From Methanolobus sp. (lineage in GTDB: Archaea > Halobacteriota > Methanosarcinia > Methanosarcinales > Methanosarcinaceae), in assembly GCF_016278365.1 (NCBI RefSeq), contig NZ_JADQBZ010000005.1, positions 219,791-283,790 on the forward strand: DNA of 64,000 nt, given 5' to 3'. Below the pieces are notes generated by a model, which was not told the DNA's origin, did not search any database, and saw nothing but the letters and a program-made list of their open reading frames with translations. A program made the position numbers and the translations under genes. Positions 52,331 to 61,044 of this stretch are shown one piece after another. Every line of letters starts with the position of its first letter. The stretch's first letter is position 1.

Positions 52331-52340
52331 AGCTTTATAT
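52328..52340 (+). promoter_or_regulatory. promoter of the ATP synthase operon
   Basis: GAAAGCTTTATAT forms a BRE-like purine stretch and a TATA box (TTTATAT, 52334-52340), about 65 bases ahead of ahaH. It lies almost directly against the end of the TnpB element. Confidence 0.55.
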
Positions 52341-52405
52341 CTGATTTAACACTAGAGGGAATGAATTATTCGGGATATTTATAATCAATCATCACGAGGA
52401 TTAGC

Positions 52406-52732
52406 ATGGCCAAAGATAAAATCTTGTCTGAAATAAAAGACGCAGAAGCCAATGCACGAAAAATGGTTGAAAACGGCATAAAGAGCAAGCAAGACCGTAT
52501 CAACAGCGCACGTGCAGAAGCCAGGGAGATCATAAAGCAGGCTGAAGCCGATGCTCATAGATCTGCACAGAATGCGATCAAATCTTCTGAAGAGGCAGCT
52601 GCTTTGGAAAGGGAGGAGATCATCAAGGCAGGTAAAAATGAAGCGGAGGCAATTGCAAGCAAAGCATCTTCTAAAGTTGATAAAGCAGTTGACATGTTAC
52701 TGACCGAGTTTGAGAGGGCAGTACATGCTTAA
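52406..52732 (+). CDS. ahaH: A1A0 ATP synthase subunit H (peripheral stalk)
   Basis: A 108-aa, highly charged, alanine-rich helical protein ([20 protein letters not shown] and onward) expected to form a coiled coil with subunit E in the peripheral stalk. It has the usual size and place as first gene of the operon. The stop overlaps the ahaI start by 8 bases, indicating coupling. Confidence 0.9.
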   Translation: MAKDKILSEIKDAEANARKMVENGIKSKQDRINSARAEAREIIKQAEADAHRSAQNAIKSSEEAAALEREEIIKAGKNEAEAIASKASSKVDKAVDMLLTEFERAVHA

Positions 52733-54659
52733 GCCGAAACAGATGAGTCGAGCCGTTATAGTTGGCCACAAGAACATCCTTGAAGAAACGGTCGATGCAC
52801 TGCACAAAGCTAATCTTTTTCATATCGAAGACTTTAATGAAGACGATTCTGATCTTAAGATCGGCAAGCCATTCGAAAGTGGAAGTGAAGTTTCAAAGAA
52901 ACTTGTCAAGATCCGGTCCATTGCCAGCCTTCTCGGTGTAAAGGACGTTGCAGTTGAGAAACAGAGTCCTTCTGAAATTTGCTCTCAGCTTGACAGTTCT
53001 CTTGACAAGCTTGATGACGAACTGGAAATACTTTCTGAGAAAAAGCGCGTTTTTGAAACCGAACTTAAGGAATTAGGTTCATCTAAGAAAGATATCCTTC
53101 CCTTTATTGGTACTGATCTTGATCTTGACCTTTACCGAGGGTATGAAAGCCTGGCTGTTTTTGCAGGTCATGTAAAAGAGGATATAGGACCTTCTGTATC
53201 ACAGCTCACTTCTTCCTATGAACTTTATTATGATCAGCATTCTGGTGTTGTAGTGCTCTTTGTCAGTAAAGACAAGGCGGCAGAAGTTTCTGAACTGCTT
53301 GCACGTGTCTCTTTCAAGGAACTGAAGGTTCCAAACCTTAGCGGTATCCCTTCAGGGCTCATAGCAGATATCGAGCAGAAAGAAGCAGATATCTCCAAGA
53401 AGATCGAAGCAATAGATGCTGATATCGAAGCCCTTAAGCTCAAGTACGCTGATTTCATACTCGCAAGCAATGAAATGCTCTCCATAGAGGTTCAGAAGTC
53501 TGAAGCACCACTCAGAATAGCGACCACTGAAAGCTCATTCCTCATAGATGGATGGCTTCCTACGGAGCAATATGCTGAGATGGAACGAACCGTTAATACA
53601 GCAACAAACGGTCGTGCATTCGTTTCCCCTCTGGAGATCACAAAGCCTGATATTAAAAAAGTACCTATTGAGTACGATAACCCTAAGATCGTATCTCCCC
53701 TTCAGGAGATCATGAATCTTTACGGGCGTCCTACTTACAAGGAACTTGACCCTTCAGCTTTGATATTTATCACTTTCCCGCTTTTATACGGGATGATCCT
53801 TGGTGACATCGGTTATGCTCTTATTCTTCTGATAATGGCGCTGGCTATTAAGAAGATTGTTTCTTCGGATGCAGTCAAGCCTTTGATGAATATTCTGATT
53901 TACTGTCAGATATCTACCTTATTCTTCGGTATATTATACGGTGAGTTCCTGGGGTTCCCTCTTGCAGCTTATCATGGACAACCGGGTTTGCTTCCGGGTT
54001 TTGACACAATTGATCTATTAGCAACCCCGTTCCCTGGTGAAGTCATTGGTTTCCCCTTACACAGAAGTCACCTTGTAATGACATTCATCGTCGCGACCGT
54101 TTTTGTTGGTCTGCTCCATCTAAACCTTGGTTATGCAGTGGGCTTTATCAATGAGAAAAGGAAGCACGGTATATCTGCAGCTATCTTCGAGAAAGGAAGT
54201 TGGTTTGTTGTACAATTTGGTATCCTCCTTACAGTACTTGGTTATCTCGAGATGCTACCTATCGTAGCGGGGATCGTTGTGTTCCTCATCGGTGTGGTCA
54301 TGCTTGTAAAAGGGGAAGGGGTAAAGGGCCCTATCGAATTGCCTTCACTCCTGAGCAATTCATTGTCCTATACTCGTATAATAGCTGTAGGATTGTCATC
54401 CATCTCTATTGCGTCAACTGTCAACCTGATCGCCTTTGACATGATCTGGCCACCAGGATCGCCGATTGGTGGAATGACGATCTTTGCGATTGTAGTGTTC
54501 TTATTCGGACACGCTTTGAACACTGCCCTGAGTATAATAGCCCCCGGTTTGCATGCGCTCAGGTTACAGTATGTAGAATTCTTCGGTAAATTCTACGAAG
54601 GCGGGGGGCGCAAATATGATCCTTTTGGATACATAAGAAAATACACGGAGGAAAAATAA
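52725..54659 (+). CDS. ahaI: A1A0 ATP synthase subunit I (a-type membrane subunit)
   Basis: A 644-aa V-type subunit a/I homologue. The first 320 residues are cytoplasmic coiled-coil and globular parts ([20 protein letters not shown]). The rest has about seven to eight membrane helices, including the conserved ion-channel stretch [20 protein letters not shown] with the essential Arg. [20 protein letters not shown] follows. It forms the stator path for ions beside the c ring. ATG 52725 has GAGGG upstream; an in-frame start at 52710 is less likely. It overlaps ahaH by 8 bases. Confidence 0.95.
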   Translation: MLKPKQMSRAVIVGHKNILEETVDALHKANLFHIEDFNEDDSDLKIGKPFESGSEVSKKLVKIRSIASLLGVKDVAVEKQSPSEICSQLDSSLDKLDDELEILSEKKRVFETELKELGSSKKDILPFIGTDLDLDLYRGYESLAVFAGHVKEDIGPSVSQLTSSYELYYDQHSGVVVLFVSKDKAAEVSELLARVSFKELKVPNLSGIPSGLIADIEQKEADISKKIEAIDADIEALKLKYADFILASNEMLSIEVQKSEAPLRIATTESSFLIDGWLPTEQYAEMERTVNTATNGRAFVSPLEITKPDIKKVPIEYDNPKIVSPLQEIMNLYGRPTYKELDPSALIFITFPLLYGMILGDIGYALILLIMALAIKKIVSSDAVKPLMNILIYCQISTLFFGILYGEFLGFPLAAYHGQPGLLPGFDTIDLLATPFPGEVIGFPLHRSHLVMTFIVATVFVGLLHLNLGYAVGFINEKRKHGISAAIFEKGSWFVVQFGILLTVLGYLEMLPIVAGIVVFLIGVVMLVKGEGVKGPIELPSLLSNSLSYTRIIAVGLSSISIASTVNLIAFDMIWPPGSPIGGMTIFAIVVFLFGHALNTALSIIAPGLHALRLQYVEFFGKFYEGGGRKYDPFGYIRKYTEEK

Positions 54660-54660
54660 A

Positions 54661-54894
54661 ATGGTAACAGAAACAGTAACAATGATGGACCCTGCAGGAT
54701 TGCAAGCAATCGGCGCAGCACTCGCAGTAGGACTTACCGGCTTTGCATCAGCATATGCAGAAAAAGAGATAGGTACTGCAGCAATAGGTGCAATGGCTGA
54801 GAATGAGAGTCTTTTTGGTAAGGGTTTGATCCTGACTGTAATTCCAGAAACGATTGTTATCTTCGGTCTGGTAGTTGCATTATTGATGCTATAA
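54661..54894 (+). CDS. ahaK: A1A0 ATP synthase subunit K (c ring proteolipid)
   Basis: A 77-aa two-helix proteolipid, the single-hairpin form. The first helix is LQAIGAALAVGLTGFASAYA; the second carries the ion-binding Glu63 in TVIPETIVIFGLVVALL. Many copies per complex are needed. The gene lies 1 base after ahaI and is followed by an 11-bp hairpin that may adjust relative expression. Confidence 0.95.
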   Translation: MVTETVTMMDPAGLQAIGAALAVGLTGFASAYAEKEIGTAAIGAMAENESLFGKGLILTVIPETIVIFGLVVALLML

Positions 54895-54898
54895 GCTG

Positions 54899-54925
54899 AT
54901 TTAAGAGCATATTTTGCTCTTAAAT
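54899..54925 (+). promoter_or_regulatory. strong hairpin after the c-subunit gene
   Basis: ATTTAAGAGCA, loop TATTT, TGCTCTTAAAT: a perfect 11-bp stem between ahaK and ahaE. Within an operon it may act as an RNA stabiliser or partial terminator that raises the yield of the c subunit. There is no strong T-run of full terminator length after it. Confidence 0.6.
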
Positions 54926-54946
54926 TCATTTTGAAGGTGAGTGAGC

Positions 54947-55498
54947 ATGGGACTTGAAATTGTTGTTAAAGATATCATGGATGCTGCACAAGCGGAAGTG
55001 ACCCGGTTGAACCGCGAAGCTGATGCAGAAGCTTCTCTTATTCTTGAGGATGCCCGGCAGAACGCGAAAAATATCATAGGTGAACGTCTTGCAAAGGCAG
55101 AAGATGATATCCGAAAAATCAGGCAGCAAGAAATATCCAGCGCAAATCTTGAAGTAAAGCGCACACTGCTCAATGCACGTAAGGAATTGCTAGAAGATGT
55201 ATATGCCCAGGCTGAAAAATCCATATCCGCATTTTCCCCTGAAAAGAACGAAGAGCTTCTGAGATCGATTATCAAGGGCAATGAAGCAAGCGGCAAAAGG
55301 ATATATTCCAATGCAGAATCAGAGAAGATCGTAAAGAAGTTGACCTCTCTTGAATATGCTGGCAACATCAAATGTCTTGGTGGTGTTGTAATTGAGAATG
55401 AAGATCGGACAGTAAGGCTGGATTATACTTACGATGTCATCCTTAAAAGTGTAAGTGAGCAGTTGTTGAAGCAAACATCTGATATCTTATTCGGGTGA
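54947..55498 (+). CDS. ahaE: A1A0 ATP synthase subunit E (peripheral stalk)
   Basis: A 183-aa charged helical protein with a small C-terminal globular part (GGVVIENEDRTVRLDYTYDV), the hallmark of V-type E subunits. The N-terminal coiled coil pairs with subunit H. ATG 54947 has GGTGA upstream; a GTG at 54941 is an unlikely alternative. It follows the hairpin after ahaK. Confidence 0.93.
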   Translation: MGLEIVVKDIMDAAQAEVTRLNREADAEASLILEDARQNAKNIIGERLAKAEDDIRKIRQQEISSANLEVKRTLLNARKELLEDVYAQAEKSISAFSPEKNEELLRSIIKGNEASGKRIYSNAESEKIVKKLTSLEYAGNIKCLGGVVIENEDRTVRLDYTYDVILKSVSEQLLKQTSDILFG

Positions 55499-55505
55499 TT
55501 TCTAA

Positions 55506-56576
55506 ATGCGGCTGTTGCAGAAATTTAAGCGTGGTTACAGTTCAGATTCAAAAGGTAACACCAACTACGCATACACGATACCTCGTGTTCGTGCAATGAA
55601 AAGCAAGCTTTTGCCAAAAGAGACCTATCCTCGTCTCATGAACATGAGCATTGCTGAGATTACCAGGTTTATCGGCGAATCCGGGTATAAGGAAGATGTC
55701 GATGAGCTGGCTCTGACGTATGATGGTGTAGATCTGATAGAACACTCTCTGAACAGGAACCTATCTGTTACTTTTAGGAAACTCCTGAACATCTCTGAAG
55801 GGGAGGTACATTTTCTTATTTCGGAATACCTCCGGCAATACGACATCTGGAATATCAAGACGATTCTCAGAGGAAAGTACTGCGGTGCTTCAACAAAGGA
55901 AACTCTCGAAGCGATTGTCGCAGGAGGGACTCTTACCTATACTTTCCTTTCCGGTCTGGCTGCAAAAGGGAGCTATGAAGAAGTTCTGTCTGAGTTTGAG
56001 GGCACCGAATATTACCCGATACTCAAAGACTACAATGGCACCAACCTTTCGGATATAGAGAATCAGCTCGACAAGTTGTATTATGCTGGACTCTTTGCTG
56101 TAGCTGGTGGTTCAAAATCAAAAGACCGCAAGTTGTTTGCCAAGTTCATCAGAGCAGGTATTGATATAAAGAACCTCATGATCCTTTTCCGACTGAAGAA
56201 GGCAGGGATCACCAATCCTCAGATGTCTAATCTGATGGTAGAGGGAGGCCTTGAGATCGAGCCCAAGGATATAGAAAAATTGATGCCGCTTTCCTTTGAA
56301 GAGTTCATACAGGAACTTGACAGTTACTCTTACTGGAAAGAAATATCTGATGTGGTGAACCCGGGTATGCAATCACTGATAGATGTTGAAACACGACTAA
56401 AGAAATACAGGCTTAAATCTGCAGCAAGCTTTTCACACGTTTATCCCCTTTCAATAGTACCAATCATGGACTACATGCTAACCAAGCAGAATGAGGTAAA
56501 CAACCTGCGGATAATAGTGCGTGGCAAAGAGACCAACCTCAGTGATGAAGTTATCAGGGAACAGTTGGTGATCTGA
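55506..56576 (+). CDS. ahaC: A1A0 ATP synthase subunit C (central stalk/rotor cap)
   Basis: A 356-aa all-helical protein of the V-type d/AtpC family ([20 protein letters not shown] at the start), which links the central rotor to the c ring. The internal threefold repeat of this family is consistent with its length. It begins 7 bases after ahaE and overlaps ahaF by one base (TGATG). Confidence 0.93.
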   Translation: MRLLQKFKRGYSSDSKGNTNYAYTIPRVRAMKSKLLPKETYPRLMNMSIAEITRFIGESGYKEDVDELALTYDGVDLIEHSLNRNLSVTFRKLLNISEGEVHFLISEYLRQYDIWNIKTILRGKYCGASTKETLEAIVAGGTLTYTFLSGLAAKGSYEEVLSEFEGTEYYPILKDYNGTNLSDIENQLDKLYYAGLFAVAGGSKSKDRKLFAKFIRAGIDIKNLMILFRLKKAGITNPQMSNLMVEGGLEIEPKDIEKLMPLSFEEFIQELDSYSYWKEISDVVNPGMQSLIDVETRLKKYRLKSAASFSHVYPLSIVPIMDYMLTKQNEVNNLRIIVRGKETNLSDEVIREQLVI

Positions 56577-56875
56577 TGGAATTAGCAGTGGTTGGACGCA
56601 GCGAGTTCGTGACAGGATTCAGGCTCGCAGGTGTCAGAAAAATATTTGAAGTTAATGAAGGTGAACTTGAACCTACTGTGCATAAGATACTTGAGGATCG
56701 GGATGTCGGTATTCTTGTAATGCACGGCGATGATCTCAATAAACTACCGGAGATGCTGAGAAACACTATCAATGACTCTGTTGAGCCAACTGTTGTGACT
56801 CTTGGAGGTAGTGGTCAAAGTTCGAACCTAAGGGAAAAAATAAAACAATCGGTAGGTGTTGATCTGTGGAAATGA
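56576..56875 (+). CDS. ahaF: A1A0 ATP synthase subunit F
   Basis: A 99-aa Rossmann-like protein ([20 protein letters not shown], then [12 protein letters not shown]) that sits on the central stalk and regulates catalysis. It overlaps ahaC by one base and ahaA by about 10 bases. Confidence 0.94.
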   Translation: MELAVVGRSEFVTGFRLAGVRKIFEVNEGELEPTVHKILEDRDVGILVMHGDDLNKLPEMLRNTINDSVEPTVVTLGGSGQSSNLREKIKQSVGVDLWK

Positions 56876-58602
56876 AAGGTGAAATTTATCGAGTGGCAGG
56901 TCCTGTCGTTACTATAAGAGGTATTAAACCTAAAATGTACGACGTGGTCCATGTTGGTCATGAAGGATTAATGGGTGAAGTTATCAGAATACAGGGGGAT
57001 AAAGCCACTGTTCAGGTATACGAGGACACATCCGGTATCAGGCCGGGAGAGCCCGTAGTGAACACTGGAATGTCACTCTCTGTAGAGCTTGGCCCTGGTT
57101 TATTGGAAAGTATTTATGATGGTATCCAGAGACCTTTGATGGTCTTACAGGAAAAGATGGGTGACTTCATTCAGAGGGGAGTCACTGCTAACGGACTTGA
57201 CCGTGAGAGAGTATGGGAATTCAAACCCCTTGCCAAGAACGGCGACTCCGTAAAGGGCGGCGATGTGCTAGGTCTTGTGCAGGAAACTGAGAATATCGAA
57301 CACAAAATCATGGTTCCGCCTACAGTGTCGGGAACCATTTCTGAGATCAAGTCCGGTAGTTTCAAAGTTGACGAGACTATATGTGTACTCTCAAGCGGCA
57401 CTGAAATATCGATGATGCAGAAGTGGCCTGTAAGAAAGCCACGTCCCGTAGGCAAGAAGCTTATGCCAAACAGGCCTCTTATAACCGGTCAGAGAATCCT
57501 TGATGGTTTGTTCCCGGTTGCAAAAGGCGGTACTGCAGCTATCCCCGGTCCATTCGGTTCCGGAAAGACAGTTACCCAGCAGCAGCTTGCAAAATGGAGT
57601 GACACTGACATCGTTGTTTACATAGGATGCGGCGAACGCGGAAACGAGATGGCAGATGTGCTTAACGAGTTCCCGGAGCTCCAGGATCCTAAGACAGGGC
57701 GCCCATTGATGGAGCGTACCGTACTTATCGCTAACACTTCCAACATGCCTGTAGCAGCCCGTGAAGCATCTGTTTACACAGGTATCACCATTGCGGAATA
57801 CTACCGTGACATGGGATACGATGTATCACTTATGGCTGACTCTACTTCAAGATGGGCAGAAGCAATGAGGGAAATCTCCTCAAGACTTGAAGAGATGCCT
57901 GGTGAGGAAGGTTATCCAGCATACCTTTCAGCAAGACTCTCCGAGTTCTATGAGAGGGCAGGATATGTACGCACCCTTGAAGGTCAGGAAGGCTCTATCA
58001 CTGTTATCGGTGCAGTATCACCTCCTGGTGGCGACTTCTCCGAGCCGGTCACACAGAATACCCTGCGTATTGTGAAGGTATTCTGGGCACTGGATGCAAA
58101 ACTCGCACAGAGGAGGCACTTCCCTTCAATCAACTGGTTGACAAGTTACAGTCTGTACACACAGGGACTTGCCGACTGGTTCACTGAGAACGTGGCACCT
58201 GACTGGGTACCTCTCAGGGACCATGCAATGGATCTCCTCCAGCAGGAAGCAGAACTCCAGGAAATCGTTCAGCTGGTTGGTTCCGATGCCCTGCCAGAGG
58301 ACCAGCAGATCGTGCTCGAGATATCCCGTATGATAAGGGAATATTTCCTGCAGCAGAATGCTTTCCACCCTGTGGACACATACTGCCCGTTCGACAAGCA
58401 GTACAAATTACTGAAAGCAATCTCCAAGTACGGTGAGATGGCAACAGCAGCACTGGAAGCAGGGATCCCGATGAAGGATATCCTGTCCGTGGAGTCAAAG
58501 GATGAGCTTGCAAAGGTCAAGTTCGAAGAGGACTTCCAGAGTGCACTGGATGTTGTCATGACCAAGATGGATAAGGAATTCGCACAGCTTGGGGGTAAGT
58601 AA
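56866..58602 (+). CDS. ahaA: A1A0 ATP synthase catalytic subunit A
   Basis: A 578-aa catalytic subunit with Walker [14 protein letters not shown], the A-type-specific bulge after the N-terminal barrel, [11 protein letters not shown] and [20 protein letters not shown]. The start is taken as GTG 56866, giving [15 protein letters not shown], because related proteins have one residue between the initiator and [10 protein letters not shown] 56872 is the alternative and would overlap ahaF by 4 bases. It pairs with subunit B in the hexameric head and works in ATP synthesis. Confidence 0.96.
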   Translation: MEMKGEIYRVAGPVVTIRGIKPKMYDVVHVGHEGLMGEVIRIQGDKATVQVYEDTSGIRPGEPVVNTGMSLSVELGPGLLESIYDGIQRPLMVLQEKMGDFIQRGVTANGLDRERVWEFKPLAKNGDSVKGGDVLGLVQETENIEHKIMVPPTVSGTISEIKSGSFKVDETICVLSSGTEISMMQKWPVRKPRPVGKKLMPNRPLITGQRILDGLFPVAKGGTAAIPGPFGSGKTVTQQQLAKWSDTDIVVYIGCGERGNEMADVLNEFPELQDPKTGRPLMERTVLIANTSNMPVAAREASVYTGITIAEYYRDMGYDVSLMADSTSRWAEAMREISSRLEEMPGEEGYPAYLSARLSEFYERAGYVRTLEGQEGSITVIGAVSPPGGDFSEPVTQNTLRIVKVFWALDAKLAQRRHFPSINWLTSYSLYTQGLADWFTENVAPDWVPLRDHAMDLLQQEAELQEIVQLVGSDALPEDQQIVLEISRMIREYFLQQNAFHPVDTYCPFDKQYKLLKAISKYGEMATAALEAGIPMKDILSVESKDELAKVKFEEDFQSALDVVMTKMDKEFAQLGGK

Positions 58603-58604
58603 AA

Positions 58605-59984
58605 ATGACCAAGGAATATAAGACAATCACAGAGATCTCAGGACCACTGGTGTTCCTTGAGAAGACTGAGCCGGTTGGTTACGGTGAACTTGTTCTCATC
58701 AACCTCCCGGACGGGACCACCAAAAGAGGACAAGTCCTTGATACTTCCGCTGACCTGGTAGCAGTCCAGGTCTTTGAAGGTACGGGCGGACTCAATGAGG
58801 AGTCCGGTGTGGTCTTCACAGGCGAGACGATCAAGCTCCCCGTGTCCAAAGACATGCTTGGCCGTATCCTCTCCGGTTCCGGTGAGCCACTGGACGGCGG
58901 ACCACGCATTATCCCCGAAGACAGGGTAGATGTTAACGGTGCATCAATGAATCCATATTCAAGGATGCCTCCGGAGGATTTCATCCAGACCGGTATATCA
59001 ACCATTGACGGTACCAACACCCTTGTACGTGGCCAGAAACTGCCTATCTTCTCAGGATCAGGTCTTCCCCACAACGAGATCGCACTGCAGATAGCACGTC
59101 AGGCAAAGGTTCCCGGTTCCACCGAGGAGTTCGCCGTAGTATTCGCTGCAATGGGTATTACAAGTGAGGAAGCACAGTACTTCATGGAAGACTTCGAGAA
59201 GACCGGTGCCCTTGAGAGAGCAGTGGTTTTCCTTAACCTTGCAGACGACCCTGCGGTCGAGCGCCTGATCACACCAAGGATGGCACTTACAGCAGCCGAA
59301 TACCTTGCATACGAGCATGACATGCACGTACTGGTTATCCTTACGGATATTACCAACTACTGTGAGGCACTCCGTCAGATGGGTGCAGCCCGTGAAGAGG
59401 TTCCGGGAAGGCGTGGTTACCCAGGTTACATGTATACTGACCTTGCATCACTCTACGAGCGTGCAGGCGTTATCAAGGGAAGGAAGGGTTCAGTCACACA
59501 GTTCTCAATCCTTACCATGCCCGGTGACGATATCACCCACCCGATCCCTGACCTTTCAGGTTACATCACCGAAGGACAGATCGTGGTTTCAAGGGAATTG
59601 CACAGAAAAGGTATCTATCCTCCTATAAACGTACTGCCTTCACTCTCCCGTCTGATGAACTCAGGCATTGGTGCAGGCAAGACCAGGGATGACCACAAGG
59701 CAGTCTCTGACCAGATGTATGCAGCCTACGCAGAAGGCCGTGACCTCAGGGGTCTGGTTGCCATCGTAGGTAAGGAAGCACTCTCCGAGAGGGACCAGAG
59801 GATCCTTGAATTCGCAGACCTTTTCGAGGACAGGTTCGTACGCCAGGGAAGGGACGAGGACAGGACTATCGAGGATACCCTGAATGTCTCCTGGAGCATC
59901 CTTTCAGAACTTCCGGAAGCCCTGCTCACAAGAGTGGACAACAAGTACATCGAGAAGTACCACCCTGCTCACAAGAGCAAGTAA
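58605..59984 (+). CDS. ahaB: A1A0 ATP synthase subunit B (regulatory)
   Basis: A 459-aa non-catalytic nucleotide-binding subunit. Its P-loop position reads [20 protein letters not shown], without the GKT of a catalytic site, as normal for B. Other motifs: [20 protein letters not shown] and [20 protein letters not shown]. It starts 2 bases after ahaA. Confidence 0.96.
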   Translation: MTKEYKTITEISGPLVFLEKTEPVGYGELVLINLPDGTTKRGQVLDTSADLVAVQVFEGTGGLNEESGVVFTGETIKLPVSKDMLGRILSGSGEPLDGGPRIIPEDRVDVNGASMNPYSRMPPEDFIQTGISTIDGTNTLVRGQKLPIFSGSGLPHNEIALQIARQAKVPGSTEEFAVVFAAMGITSEEAQYFMEDFEKTGALERAVVFLNLADDPAVERLITPRMALTAAEYLAYEHDMHVLVILTDITNYCEALRQMGAAREEVPGRRGYPGYMYTDLASLYERAGVIKGRKGSVTQFSILTMPGDDITHPIPDLSGYITEGQIVVSRELHRKGIYPPINVLPSLSRLMNSGIGAGKTRDDHKAVSDQMYAAYAEGRDLRGLVAIVGKEALSERDQRILEFADLFEDRFVRQGRDEDRTIEDTLNVSWSILSELPEALLTRVDNKYIEKYHPAHKSK

Positions 59985-60001
59985 CTTACAGGTGATCCGA
60001 C

Positions 60002-60619
60002 ATGGGCGTAAAAGATGTAAAACCAACACGGTCCGAGCTCATCGAGCTCAAGAAGAAGATCAAGCTTTCCCAGGGCGGCCACAAGCTGCTTAAGATGAAG
60101 AGGGACGGACTTATCCTTGAGTTCTTCGAGATCCTCGGCAAGGCCAAGGATGTCAGGACCGAGCTGGATGCCGCCTATGAAGTCGCTTCCCGCAGGATAG
60201 CTATTGCAAACGCTGTTGACGGTATCATTACCGTCAAATCCACTTCTTTTGCCCTTCAGGGTAAACCGGAGATCGAGCTGGAAAGCCGTAATATCATGGG
60301 TGTCGTCGTTCCCAAGATCGAATCATCCAGTGTCCACAAAACACTGGATGAGCGTGGTTACGGTATTGTTGGCACCAGTTCCTATACGGATGAAGCAGCA
60401 GATTCCTATGAGATCCTTGTCGAGAAGATCATCCTTGCAGCAGAGATTGAGACCACCATAAAGAAACTTCTCGAGGATATCGAGAAGACTAAAAGGCGTG
60501 TCAATGCTCTCGAGTTCAAGGTGATCCCCGAACTTCAGGAAGCAATGAACTTCATAAGGCTCCGTCTCGAAGAGATGGAAAGGGAAAACACTTTCAGGCT
60601 GAAGAGGATCAAAGGTTAA
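60002..60619 (+). CDS. ahaD: A1A0 ATP synthase subunit D (central rotor shaft)
   Basis: A 205-aa long helical-hairpin protein (VKPTRSELIELKKKIKLSQG, then GHKLLKMKRDGLI, and the C-terminal RVNALEFKVIPELQEAMNFI) that forms the rotor axle. It starts 17 bases after ahaB with GGTGA in the gap. The frame, size and position fit the family. Confidence 0.95.
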   Translation: MGVKDVKPTRSELIELKKKIKLSQGGHKLLKMKRDGLILEFFEILGKAKDVRTELDAAYEVASRRIAIANAVDGIITVKSTSFALQGKPEIELESRNIMGVVVPKIESSSVHKTLDERGYGIVGTSSYTDEAADSYEILVEKIILAAEIETTIKKLLEDIEKTKRRVNALEFKVIPELQEAMNFIRLRLEEMERENTFRLKRIKG

Positions 60620-60625
60620 CTCCTT

Positions 60626-60796
60626 ATGAGCACTCCCAATGGTCGCCCAAACCTGGTCGACCGCTTTTTTATAAGACTATCCCGACCTGAGAACCTGGCC
60701 AGGATACTCAGGTGGGCCTGGTTCATTTCCTTGGTCATGCTTGTGCTGGGTTATATCATAATTTATACGAAGATTCGGGATATGATTCCGATCTGA
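60626..60796 (+). CDS. ahaG: A1A0 ATP synthase small subunit G
   Basis: A 56-aa protein with a basic N-terminus (VDRFFIRLSRPENLARILRW) and a single membrane helix (AWFISLVMLVLGYIIIY). It begins 6 bases after the ahaD stop, at the place of ahaG in Methanosarcina operons. The function of G is not known. It is easily missed because of its length. Confidence 0.85.
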   Translation: MSTPNGRPNLVDRFFIRLSRPENLARILRWAWFISLVMLVLGYIIIYTKIRDMIPI

Positions 60797-60835
60797 GTTT
60801 TTCATTTTATCATCTTCTGCTCTTTTATAGCCAAA

Positions 60836-60866
60836 GGCCTGTAAAAACTGGCAGGCCATCTTTTTT
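60836..60866 (+). terminator. terminator of the ATP synthase operon
   Basis: GGCCTG (60836-60841) pairs with CAGGCC (60852-60857), followed by a T-run (60860-60866). Confidence 0.7.
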
Positions 60867-61044
60867 GCAAAAGCCTGTCACGTTTGTCCTGAGTTCCCAT
60901 AATTGGAATCCTTGAGGTATCAAACACCCTTATATTTATTATATTAACTTTATAACTTTTTAAATATATCACTATCATTATATAGTATGTTGTTAGTATA
61001 TTTCAAAGTCTATTTATTTTAAATATTAATCCGAGAGATATAAG

